From: Coniferiporia sulphurascens
Taxonomy: Eukaryota > Basidiomycota > Agaricomycetes > Hymenochaetales > Hymenochaetaceae
DNA length: 64,000 nt
Direction: 5' to 3'
Assembly (NCBI GenBank): GCA_002794785.1
Contig: NBBA01000011.1
Span: forward strand, 1,488,001-1,552,000
Shown: one piece after another, positions 44,090 to 55,581 of the stretch
Layout of the letters: each line of letters starts with the position of its first letter
Position numbering within the stretch: position 1 is the stretch's first letter
Notes under the pieces: model-generated
What the model was told of the DNA's origin: nothing
What the model saw: only the letters and a program-made list of their open reading frames with translations
Databases searched by the model: none
Position numbers and translations under genes: made by a program

Positions 44090-47000
44090 TCACGCGTCGT
44101 CGTTCTCCCAGCTATCGGGCACATCGCCAATCATCTCGCTCAGTGCCCCTTCCTGCGTCACGGGAACAGGCCTGCTCGTTGGGGGAGACCGAGCCGGAGC
44201 TTGCACGGCGCTGGCGGTCCGTACCGAGTCAGCGACGCGGCTTGGGGCGCGCCATGTAGCAGCAGCAGCGGCAGGGGTGGGCGAGTGCGCCACTGGATTC
44301 GCAACGACCGACGTCCAGCCGCGGGCCGCTCCATACGTCGTCGTCGTGTGTCCCTGCACAACCTGAGGGCCCGGAGACGCCGAACTGGGGCGCGAGAGCG
44401 GCGGCGTGCGCAGGTCTGCGAGCTTGCCAAGGCTGCTGCTCGGCGCTGCTGCTGCTGCCGACAGGAGGGGCTTCGGGATGCGTGTGTCAATGCGTCGAAT
44501 GATCTGGACGCTAGACATGGCAGGATTAAAAGAAAAGAAAAACGTTAGTCTGCGCTGCAAACGAAAAGGGGAAGGGGGAGGGGGACAACAGACGCACCTC
44601 CTTTTAGGTTCCTGATCGACCATTTGTGTGTCCATCCTATAGAAGGCCGCAAGCTAGGAGCGGAAGGGATAATGAAAAAGTATCGGCGATCAGAGTCCGT
44701 CGAAATGTAAATGGCCGACGTGAACGTACGTCGTGCACAAATTTCCTCCGGGCCTCGTGCATGTACGGCAGAACCTGTGATTTCCTCTCCGACCCGATGA
44801 AACTGGAGTAAAAACATCAGTAACACATCCAAAACCAAAATAAAGACGCGCCCACTAACTCTGAGAAGTTCTTCTCCACGACGGCACAAAACTTCGCATT
44901 CGCGCGTGCGAACGCGATGAGCTCGGTGGAATGAACCACCGGTCGCTGCCCATCACGGTCCTTCACCTCCTGCGAGACACCGAGTGCCTCTGCAAGGCGC
45001 GCGTTTCGCTTCGCTAGCGCGCATTCAGTCGTGCATTTAAGCTGCTGCGTCACCTCACGGCTCGCAGGGCTGGACATGGAGCGCCCGCAGAGTGAGGGTT
45101 GCTGTATCCGCCCACATGCACAGCGGAGCGTAATGGTCGCCTGGCAAGGCTCATCTTCAGAACAAGCGGCCGGTGCATGACAAGGCGCGGTGCAGCCATG
45201 ATGGGCCGGAAGACTGGGTCGCAGATAGTCAACAGAGCCCCTTCTCCACAGGCACACAGGCACAATAACTTACCATAATTTACGAGGCTTTCCACAGACC
45301 GAAATGCACGTCCTACAGTCACTTCCATGACACAATCTTTCGCAATGATGGAATCCACAGTCAAGCAACCTAGGCGAGAGTTTAATTTTTTTTAAATCTA
45401 CAGACGTGGTCGAATTAGACTTACTTCCCGCACGGCGCTCCACACGACACCTTCTCTTGCGAACACCTTTATTTGCGACCCCGTAAGATCATCTTTCTCT
45501 CGGCTAAACGACTACAATACATACCTGACGTTGCCCACCGATTTCTTCCCGCACGCACACGTCTTCGACGTCAAGAACGGGCACGGAGGGCATGGTGTCG
45601 GGTCCTCGTGGCAGGAGTGCGTAGATTTCGGGTGGCCACAAAGCGGCGCCGGCCGTGAGCAGGGATACGCACAACTAATTCGGGTCCCGCACGGAATCGG
45701 CGGTTCGACGACCGTGCGGCCGCAGTAGCAGATCATCTGTGATTTTAGTCAATTGCAGGTCGTCTTGAAACGGTAATGAGAAAACTAACCTCCTCGAATG
45801 ACGACCGTAGACACGGCGGACACATCCCGCGATGGTCGCGCTCCTCACAGCGATGGTTCCCGCAGCCAAGAGGCTTCCCACAAACTAGGTCGCATTCGTG
45901 CCAGTGCGCCTCGTCGCCGAGCCCTAATCCATCTTCTAAATGTGGCTGCCGCTTCTTCCCTTTACCCTTCGTGGCACCGCCGAGAGCTGCAAGCGGACAG
46001 CAAATGCGGTTGCATTGGTGTCGCCCACACGCACGGAGCACGGTACAAGGCTTATCACACAAGATCTCGAGGGATTTATCCATGGATGTAGCTACATGGC
46101 AAGGGACCGAGCGCGTTGTCGACCCACATCGGCAGGGAATGATGAGCGGTATCGAGCAAGGGGGGCAAAGACCAGTATGACCTGAATAAATAAAAAATAA
46201 AAAATAAGCATGGTTTAAGGGAAAGAAACGTTTATTACGAACAAGGAACGGAGCATACGTGCTCACACCCCTCCAATTTCTTCATGCACAGATTGCCACA
46301 CGTAGCAATTGGGTCAGTGCATTTCTCCCTTATACCACCACTAATATCTCTGAGTGCTTTTTTCCCACACGGGCAGCGCGTAACGAGATCCAGCGAGCGG
46401 GGGCAAGGAGGAGGATTAGTAGAGGGTGGATGACAAGTCTTTTCGCATTTGTGTAAACCACAGTCGAAAAATCTAATTGAAAACTCAGTGAGTTAATCAC
46501 CAAATATTCCAAAAAAAAAAAACTCACCGCCCGCATGGGCTTTCGCAAGTAAATCGGCCATCCCATTCTTCGAGGACACCATCATCGTTCACCACACAAC
46601 TGTGCTTGTCCACGCCCTCTCCACATTTGAGCGCCCTCGTGTCTTTTCCGCAGTAGCACCTACTCGTCTCGACAACCAGACACTCCGTACACGGACCCGA
46701 GTGGCACACACTTGCACAGCGATGCCGTCCACAAGTGAGAAGCTTTTTGCAAATGCTTCCGCACGATAGATCTGCTATTGGCGCACCCACCTTCCCGTTC
46801 GCAGACAAGGAAGCGAGGTCCGCACAGCGGAATGATTTAATCTGGCGCTCGCAGTGGCAGGGAAGCTGTGTCGTAACTTGGCACGGGGGACACGGACCGG
46901 GGTGGCACGAAAGAGGGCATACATGTCCGCAAGCGCGTGGCGAGAGCAGGAGTTCCCACAGCTGTGGGGAGTCGCGAGGCGTGCAGGACGTGGGTCGGGG

Positions 47001-48013
47001 GTCGAGCCGCAGAAGCATCTATACATTTAATCATGAGAAATGCACGCGACTCTGCTCTAGCAGAAATAAACCTACAAATAAGAGCTGGGCACGTGGAATC
47101 GTCTGTGCTGGCATCCAGGGCATCGCCATTCGCCTCGTTTGCCTGTCTCTCCACGGGTGCGGTAGGCATCAGTTATGTCCTTAACCGATTTTGAAGCCCA
47201 TGATTTGATGCATTTCAAATGGAACGGAGTGTAGCAGCACTGCGCGTCGCCGGATTGGGTTTCGGAATCATCGTCTAGCGTACAGAAGTTAGCGAACAAT
47301 AAGATAATATTTCAACAGGATGAGAACAACGTACTCGGCGGCGAATCGTGACGCAAGGTCGGCGAGCAGCTCCATATAGGTTGAGCGGGGTGGATCGCAT
47401 TGAAGCAGATAGGGCAGTCTACGTAAGGAGGCGTGCGCAGAGCCTCTATCAGTCTATTCGCCAGGTTGTCTACTTTCATCTCGTTGTTTCGAGCGGGTGC
47501 GGACGGCGTACTCGAAGCGTTCTGAGCTTCGGAAGGACCGTTCGTAAGCCTCACGTTCATTGGCTTCCGCCTCCCGCCTCCGCGCGACGGACCCGCAGCA
47601 GCCGAAGGCCGCCCTCCGCGCGCAGAAGCCGATCCTGACACGGAAGGCGACGAGCGGCCGGAGACCTCACCGTCGCCGGTACGAATCGTACCGGAAGCGG
47701 CAGTCTCGTTCGCCGGCTGTCCGCCCTGCCTGCGCCGCTGTCCACCGCCCCTCCACCTGGCATTGCCTCGAGCACGCTGGGCCTCCGCGCCGTCTCTCAG
47801 CTCTCCTTCGTCGTGATTCGGATGTTCGGCATGGGATTCGCCCTGCTTGTTCCTGTTCCTAGGCTTTCGCCTCCCCTTCCATTTCTTCGAGTTGTCTGTT
47901 CCGTTCGGGTCTGGTGGGATTGCGGGTGGTGGAAGGTTGCTCGATGGTACTGACGGTGCTTGGTTGTGGGGAGCAGACGATGTTGCAGTTGCAGAGGTGG
48001 TCAGGACAGGCAT
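44090..48013 (-). CDS. FAP1: FAP1/NFX1-type zinc-finger protein (RING, NFX1 fingers, R3H)
   Basis: NFX1 proteins are RING-type nuclear factors; yeast Fap1 binds the FKBP12 rapamycin target. ATG 48013 opens a basic, Gly/Ser-rich leader (KKWKGRRKPRNRNKQGES). A RING finger spans exons 1 and 2: DCPICFNAIHPAQPIWSC, then QCCYTPFHLKCIKSWASKSV and WRCPGCQHRR; the splice 47335/47274 joins them in frame. From 47018 leftward come many Cys/His NFX1 fingers, such as PHSCGNSC, ACGHVCPLSCHPGPCPPC, LTCGRHRCASVCHSGPCTEC, LGCGNHRCEERDHRGMCPPC and SLCGRSM. An R3H-like segment (VHSTELIAFARANAKFCAVV near 44880-44950) and a Ser/Pro/Ala tail (RRIDTRIPKPLL to DSWENDDA) finish it at 44090. Anomaly: near 46935-46941 the frame jumps between NSCS and PRACGHVCPL; one G/C is missing from a short run. 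Other exon ends are approximate. Confidence 0.9.
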
Positions 48014-48574
48014 TCACTGGAGGAAGTGCGAAGGGGTTGGTTGTACGCCGTATAGCCCTAGGCCTGTGGATTTATTAAGTCCACAGGTGAGTCAGCACAG
48101 TCGTACGTAATATCCATGTGTGACTCGTACTAGTCACTCTCTCTCATCCGGCTCCGAGCCAAACTCGAGTAATCCCCCCGAGGAACCGAGTCCCGCTTCA
48201 GGTTTCTGATCCCCTTCGAATGAAAAGAAAAAAACAGACCAAAACCCGCTGTTGCGACGTTTCCGGCCTCTAACACTAATTTCCCATTCTGCCCGACTTT
48301 GTCGCACCCGCTCGCGGAAAACCCAAATAATATTGCGATACCTGACTGATATAGCTAAACCTATCTTAACCAACAAAGGTATTGACCGAATGCATATTAT
48401 AACTTCAAATCCGCCGCCGCTCTACTGTCTTTAAATTATTGTTCAGAAAAAATACAATCATGCGGAAATGCAGACGCCGGAACTTGAAAAGAAAAGAAAA
48501 GCCATGAGCAAGAATAGGTGATGAGGAGCGAGAAGGAAAAACAGAAAGGTCAACATGGGGGTGAAAAAGGCATA
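48014..48574. other. Upstream region of the FAP1/NFX1 gene and 3' flank of the APH-like gene
   Basis: 560 bp with no supported gene. Contains the promoter of the zinc-finger gene. A G/A-rich run at 48480-48540 probably belongs to the 3' flank of the neighbouring gene. Confidence 0.4.
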
Positions 48575-51500
48575 TCAAAGTCTCTTGGTGCCCCTCTCGG
48601 GTGAGCTCTCGATTAGCCACGCCTCGAGCCTCCGCCCAAGCTCTCCGCCCCGACCGCCACAAATATCGCCCTCCACGTTCAGCATGCGCTCGCGCTCCAG
48701 CTCAGATCCAGTCGAGCTTTGGCTTGCGCGACGCAAGCCATGCGTCGGGCTGAGATCGCCGGCAACAGCAAGCGGGTGTGGCAGGGTGCTGCCAGCGCCG
48801 AAACCAAAGCCCAGTCGCATCTGGGTCACGAACGGCTCCTCCCAGTCGTCTTCCTCCCAGTCGTCTTCCTCCCAGAACTCCTTCGGCTCAACATGTGTAA
48901 GTGCAAGCGCTCCCGGAAAAGCGAGCGGTGCAGGCGCAGACTCATCATCCGCGTCAGAATGGACCGTGCCAAGGATGCTGCCGACGAGACCTTCCTCCCA
49001 GCCGTCCCACTCGGCGCACTTGTGCGCGTAGCGCAGAGGGGCTCCTGCTCGTTCGTATAATAGCCATTCGCTCGCGAACGGGAAGCGTGAGGGAGGGAGG
49101 GAGGCTACGGCTTTGCGGAATAAGTTTGAGGAAAAGGGGGACGACAGAAGGAAGGATGGGAGATGTGCACAAGCCCAGAGAGGGCGAGTCGTTGTAGACT
49201 CCCAGTCGATGATACAGCTCTGCAATTATCCGTCAATAAAGGCAAAAGTAAGTATAAACTAATAGACAAACAATTTTTGACGGATCCTTTTCATCCACAA
49301 ACACGTTGTCAAGACTTAGGTCGTGGCAGTCTAAACCAAACATCAAGCTCTCCGCGGCGTCAGGGCCGCCAGCGCCCTCTTTAGGCGGGACCTCGTTCCT
49401 TTGCGTGCTCTCGATTACCTCGTTGAGCAAGCTCTCTAGTGCATTCATGCATGCACGCCACCTGTCCATCTCGCTTCGTACGCGTTTCTCGCGCTTTGAT
49501 ATCTCTGCGATGAGGAAAGTGCTCCGCTGGAACCGTCGGTAGTCCTGGTACATTACGTCCTCGTCTAGATCGGAGCTAATACTGGGAGTGGGACTGCCAG
49601 AATCGGAATCTTCATCCGAGTCGTCTCGATCGTCAGATGGAGTCTCCGAGCCAACCTCCCCAATGTCTTCATCCCTCTCGCCGTCTACATCGTCACCATG
49701 CCCCGATAGCCGGGCACGCCGCACGTATCCGTATCCCCAAACATACTCCCCCCTTTTGCTGCTTTTTCCCTTTGGAATAACGTCATCCGGGTCAAGATGA
49801 AGACGGTGCGGCTTCGCGCGGCCCTCGTTCTCCCGAGCGACGCCGAGTACCTCACGATTCGCACACGCACGCAGGTACGCCGCCGTCGATGTCCATGGAC
49901 CACGTTCAATTTCGGGCGGGAAGGACGTGTGAGAGAGTTCGCCCCGATGAGAACCGAAGAACGGCCAAGAGATGATGGCCCCTACGTGAAATTTGTGCGC
50001 CGAGGCCGAAGCGGAGACAGAAAAACGTGCCAGGGAGGAGGCGCGCGTTAGCGCGGCTGGGGTCAATGAGAGGAAGGGGAAGTGAAATTTGCCCGGCCTG
50101 GGGTAGGAAGGCCAATTGTGGACGCGGAAGGGGTGCGCGACGGGGTTGGGAACCCAGACTCAAAATCGTTGGGGATTGTGCGGGTAAAAGACCTTAAAAC
50201 CGGCGTTTGCACGTGTCCATGGTCTCCGTCCCCTTCCAAGTCCCCATCTACTGTGCGCTCTTCACCCGCCGGAGCCCTTACTTCCGACCCAAACTTCCCC
50301 TCCCCGATATATAGACTCCCGATATGCGAGAACCTGTGTCCGAAGAGAGGCATAAGCAGCTCCGCAAGGTGGCGAAGCAGAATGACTAGCTGCTCCAGCG
50401 GCATTGAGTGGTAGACTTTCCGAAGAGGGACGCCCCGAGCCTGTAAATGTATGAAATCAGTATTATTGAAATATCTGGAAAGTATTTTGATAACATGTGA
50501 AACTGGAAGAGTATCAGAGAGTCACATGATATGCAAACTTAAAATGCAGCAAGAAGGAAGAGATTAATAAAGCAGAAAGGAGTTTCATTGCAAGAAAAGT
50601 AGCTTGGTTATCTCCATCAGGATTCATGGAGCTTAGCCGTGCATTCCGAACGCTTTGATGAAGTGTGGGACAACTCCTCTCTCATCACGTTGTCTCTTTC
50701 CCCGCATATACGCAGCGGAGATAAGTAGGCGCCTCTGCCCCGCAGTCGCGCGTACTGCCATTCTCACCACTCCCGACGAACACGGGAGTACTCCGTGGGA
50801 GGCGGTAATTGCGCTAGAACGAAAAGGAGAGCGCAATAACGTGAAACTAGATCCAACCAGAAATCCGAATAGGAGACCATGTAGCCATGTTAGATAATTG
50901 TGGCGTTAAAGCCGACGTATCCGTAACCATGAAGCACGCGAATGCATCTGATTTCGGACTCTTACTCACCCTGCTCATGAGTATCCACTCCCCGCCGAGG
51001 CGATTGTAAGGATTGCTGTCCCAGGCGTAGACTTCTGGTACGGGGATTTTTGTGTAAGTGTGCAGGTATGCAAGCGTGGCCACTTCGGACTCGGTTTTGA
51101 GGCGCGGCATAAAACGACGTGCGACGCGTGCAATGAGCGATTCCGACGTCGAAAGCGTCACGAGATAAGCCTTGTGAAATGTTCCTACGAAGAAAAGAAA
51201 AGGGATGCGCGCAGGATAGCCGACGTAAGCAACGGGCAGCGCAGCAAACGACAATATAACGATAACGGCTTACCAGACGAAATAAAACGTATGCGCGCGA
51301 CTTCAACACCCATTTTCTCCCTGACAATATCACGCATCACCCTGCGGTCGACTTGAAATGACCTGTCTGTGCCATCGTGCCGCGCCTCGCGAGCCCGATC
51401 CGCAAGTTCAACGTCCTGGTCCCACTCGAGCTTCATGTGCTGCGGCGTACCGCCTCCAGACGAAGTTGAAGCCCCAGGTGTAGGGCTCAGTGGTAAAGAG

Positions 51501-51943
51501 CCTATAGAGTCCTCTAATCCATTATCCCCACCCTCAAAGCCATCTTCGGTGTCGCTATCGGAGTAGTCGTACAGGGCCTGACGCGCCGCCTGGCCCTGGT
51601 CATCCTCGCCTGGCATACGCCAGTGCGTGAAGTCATAGCTGGGGTCTGTAGATGAATGCGCCACGGTTACTGGTTCCGCGCTGCCCGTCGACGGCGCGGT
51701 CGTCGGAAATGATGGAGGCGGGAAGAGGAGAGCACGGAGGTGAGCAGCAAGGGGAAGCGTAAGCAAGTCATAGACCTGGTCGGAGGGCGGCTTCGCTAAT
51801 ATCTTTATTCCCTTTTCGAGGAATCTCACGTGGTTTCCGACGCTCCCGAAGCCGCCTCTCTCCTCGTCGCCGGCCGATCCCGCGTCGACCTTCGGGGGTC
51901 CAGCGCTGTGCTTGAGCAAACCAGGCATCTTGTTTTTGGACAA
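48575..51943 (-). CDS. APH-like (aminoglycoside phosphotransferase fold) kinase with long insertions
   Basis: APH-fold kinases phosphorylate small molecules or proteins; in fungi they form a large family of unknown substrates. Exon 1 (51274-51943) begins MSKNKMPGLLKHSAGPPKVD and is mostly disordered and acidic. Exon 2 (50970-51184) carries the N-lobe: GTFHKAYLVTLSTSESLIAR, KTESEVATLAYLHTYTKIPV and PEVYAWDS. Exon 3 starts at 50440 (ARGVPLRKVYHSMPLEQLVI), after a 529-nt intron. Then come a Ser/Pro insertion, HVGAIISWPFFG, a long acidic Asp/Ser insertion (49560-49700), and the catalytic loop FGLDCHDLSLDN (near 49300-49330). An exon junction leads to CIIDWESTTTRPLWACAHLP, the DxD/DWE metal motif. 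An acidic repeat (EEDDWEEDDWEE) and RRLEAWLIESSPERGTKRL end it at 48575. Both APH signature blocks are present, so it could be active. Confidence 0.83.
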
Positions 51944-53920
51944 AAATTAACAGCGAGCGCCAAGACAGGCTTTATACGATGCTGCAATATCTAAACACCC
52001 CTCTTACTCCGGTTCCGCCAATTTGCTTTTCTACGTTTAAAAATTAAGGAACAGTTGCTCCCCGGACCGCCCCCTCCATTGAGTCCGGAAATTACCGTGG
52101 GCCAGTGGAGGCCGGAATTATCAAATGCCTCGGATACCTCACAGTCTCTTCAGTAATCTTTTACGGTAGCTGGCGTTCAGCCACTTAGGGGGGATGTTAA
52201 TTACAGGGGACTAATTAGGAGCCACTTGCCCAGCCTACTAACGAAAAATAAAAGACACACTGTCACCCGCATACGGATTCACTCCTCTGCCGCCAAGACA
52301 CCGCCAACTCTTCCCCGCACATGAGTAGTCTAGGCATCCGGGCATGCCTTTGCGAGCCCGCTCCTCGCTTTGACATGTGGCCAGAGCGGAGAAGTGGATT
52401 AATAGGCGACAAGACTTAGCGCATATCCGACTTAAATCCACGCCAAGAAGACAGAACATGCCACTGCCACATGTCCTAGAGATAGATACCATCATCTTGG
52501 CCTCATATTCCACCACCGCTCTAATTTTATCGCAATTCACTGTGCGGTGGTATTTCTCAGGAGGTATCTATGATCCATCGGGGTGTCCATCTTCGCAGGA
52601 CTCATGAGTCCCGCGGATCCCCCCCCCCCCAGTTACCCGCATTTGGCCGATTTCTGGCTCTTCAGACGAGTTTACTTCCTTTGAAGTAGGAGGAAGATGG
52701 ATGAGTTTAAACGCCAAGAAAAATGAGTGAAGCTAGCCCGCATTAATTCGCCATTAGACCGTACCCGAGCGTTTCCCTGCGTTAGCGAAGGTAGGCGAAG
52801 CCACGCGTAGTCCATTACGCTCAAACCCAATTTCCACTTAATATTCTATCCCAGAAATGGTAAATTAAATGCCACTTAAGGGACTAGAATGGGAAGTATG
52901 ATATTGTGACATGTGATACCTGCTTAATACCAAGATCTCCCTACTGAGAATTTCCACCCCAACCTGCAATTGCGTCCGAATTTATCGTCACTAGTACTAG
53001 AGCAGAAAGCCGGGCCGCTCGGTCGAAATCGGAAACCCTGTAGCTAGCATACCATTTCCGCAAGGAGACACTCAATCCCAGATTCAAATGTGCCTTTTCA
53101 GGTTCTCCATCAGTCACTCAAAATGCGAAGCCCTGCTGTTAAACACCGGCGCTGTAACTTGCTACGAAGTTGCTTGACTGCATTGAATTCATGAGGTTAG
53201 TAACTGAACTTGAGGCCAATAATCGTGAGAACAGCTTTCTTGAAAGAGTGAGCTCACGTGATATCCTCCCTTCGTCATTGAACTTCCGAACTTCAACTTG
53301 GATCCAAAGTTGGTTTCTGCACTTCGCCACTTCCGTCTTTGTGACGGGTTCCTGCTATTCAACTTGCTACTCAACGGGATCGCATGCGCACTTGAATCGA
53401 GGTTGAAAGCCACGGGGCCCGCTTTTGACCGTCTTAGACTTTTGGTATTACTCTTCAAAGTTATTAGACGCCGACGGGCTGCCAGCAAATGATCTTTTGA
53501 CCAGGCTCGGAACTCAAACTCAGCATCCATTTCGTCTCGACGTGATTCTACCGGGCTGGGCTTATCTTGCACCTTACCATAGGCTTCCGAACTGACAGTA
53601 CCTTGTTGAAAATACCAACATCTTTCACTCAGAAGGCATGGGATTTTCAATTACTGCGGAATCATTCACTTTCGCACCCACGGGTCACAAGAGAATCAGG
53701 CTATCATATGGACGACTTGCATCTTTCATATCCAGTGATGCGTCTTTAAATGCAGTCCACTGGTATATTTCAATCGCTACTTGATAGTAATGATCCCGGT
53801 CATCTTCCATTACCCTATCGTTTGATCTGATGCCACCCCCGAATTTATCTACACAATAAGCTTTATAAGTCACAATGGCATCTTCACAGTAGGCCATTCT
53901 AGGGCCATCGCAGAGCTGCT
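51944..53920. other. Intergenic, no gene recognised
   Basis: Nearly 2 kb upstream of both the APH-like gene and the alcohol dehydrogenase, whose promoters must lie at its ends. A C11-14 run lies near 52620. A local inverted pair (CAACTTGGATCCAAAGTTG) is at about 53297-53315. Frames at 53189-53650 and 53298-53492 lack any recognised content. No transposon ends were found. Confidence 0.45.
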
Positions 53921-55581
53921 ATGGGCTCGACATACGCCATCCCGAAGGTGCAGCGTGCATACATTCTGCCTTCTCTGGACAGCCCGCTCAAGCTGCTCGC
54001 CGACCATCCTGTCCCGGCGCCCGAAGCGCTCTCCCCGGGCCAATGCCTCGTGCGGCTTACGCATTCGGGCGTCTGCCACTCGGATGTCGCAATCAAAGAA
54101 AACTGGTACAACGCAACTCCGAAACCGGACCTCGTCGGTGGCCACGAGGGCGTGGGTGTCGTCGTCGCGATCGGCGCGTACGCGAGCAATACGAGCGTCA
54201 AGCTCGGCGATCGCGTTGGCATCAAGTACATGATCGACTCGTGTATGAATTGCGACCAGTGCCGGGCTGGCTGGGAGTGCTGTGAGCTGCGCCGCGTTTC
54301 TCCTTCTGTGTGCTACTGCTGTCTAAGCGGGTATGGCGTGTTCTGGGCGTTGTGGTGTTAGTCTGTCCAAGCATGAAGAAAGGCGGGTTCAATTTCGACG
54401 GCACGTTCGCCGAGTACACATTGTCGTATGTGGACCACGTCACACCTATTCCTGATACGCTCGACAGCGCCGATGCGGCGTCGATCATGTGTGCGGTCAG
54501 TAGGAGTGCTCCTTCGCAGTCTTCTTCCATCTTTTGATTGCTGGGGTGTTTGCGTGTACGTGACTGGGCGGGCGTGCCACATATAGGGATTCACCGTCTA
54601 CAGTGCTCTCAAACAGAGCGGGACGAAGGCCGGTGACTGGGTTGTCATCCTTGGAGCTGGGGGCGGCCTGGGCCATCTGGGTACGTTCCGATTTACTCTG
54701 ATTTGGTTCAGTCCCGTCCACCATTGTTCTCATCATTTTTTTTCTTTGTTCTCTTCTCGATCATTCATCCTGATCCTGCGCGCCTAGCTGTGCAGTACGC
54801 AGTGGTCATGGGGCTGCGCGTCGTTGCAGTTGACACCGGCGCAGACAAGCGACAACTCTCGCTCGAACTCGGCGCAGAGAAGTGGATTGACTTCAAGGAG
54901 AGCGCAAACGTCGCGGCTGACGTCATCGCCGCGACGGGGAGCGGCGCACACGCAGCGCTGGTTCTCTCGGGCGGGGGCAGTGTGATTGAACAGGCCGTGC
55001 GGTACCTCCGCCCGAGGGGCTACATCATGATCGTTGGACTCCCGCGTGAGGATGTACTGTCGCTGTCTATTCGGGCGATCGCTTTTAGGGTGCGTCTGGC
55101 GTTCCGTCTCTGCTGGAGCAACTGGCCTGGTTGATTGCGTCCTGACGTTATGTCCAATTGCTGCTCCTACTGCCAGGGTCTCACGATCCGCGGGGTTTTC
55201 GTCGGGTGAGTGTAACTGCGTTACTCGGCACCACTGACGCCAGCGCGCTGGCGGCATTAACCCTTACCCTTGTGGTGCCTCCTTTTGCAGAGGCAGACAA
55301 ACTGCCATTGAAGCAGTCAACATCGCTGCGTCCGGGAAAGTCAAGTCCCGATATACTCTGCGTGGTCTTTCTGAGCTCGAACGGTACGTGCTAATTATAA
55401 GTACTGGCGCTAAGCGAGATTTTCCTTTTTCTTGCTAGCGTTTTGCTTTCGTAAGGCTGAGAGTCTAAAACTGAATAACACATTTGTTGGGCTCCGCGGT
55501 TTTCTCCTTTTTTGTAGGGTGTATGAGGACCTTGAGGAGGGTAAGGTTGTTGGAAGGGTTGTGATGGATATCTCAAAATGA
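53921..55581 (+). CDS. Zinc-dependent alcohol dehydrogenase (medium-chain), 7 exons, 358 aa
   Basis: Oxidises alcohols or reduces aldehydes with NAD(H), probably in the cytosol. Exons: 53921-54281, 54362-54495, 54587-54680, 54788-55089, 55177-55205, 55291-55383 and 55518-55581, in all 359 codons with stop. The catalytic zinc ligands are visible: Cys and His/Asp of GVCHSDVAI, and HEGVGVVV. The structural zinc Cys set is CMNCDQCRAGWEC, completed across intron 1 as CPSMKKGG. The NAD site is VVILGAGGGLGHLAVQYA, followed by VVAVDTGADKRQL with the Asp that favours NAD. The C-terminus reads VNIAASGKVKSRY and EDLEEGKVVGRVVMDISK, as in yeast-type ADH1. No targeting leader is seen. The protein length matches yeast Adh (about 348). 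Exon 5 is only 29 nt. Confidence 0.9.
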
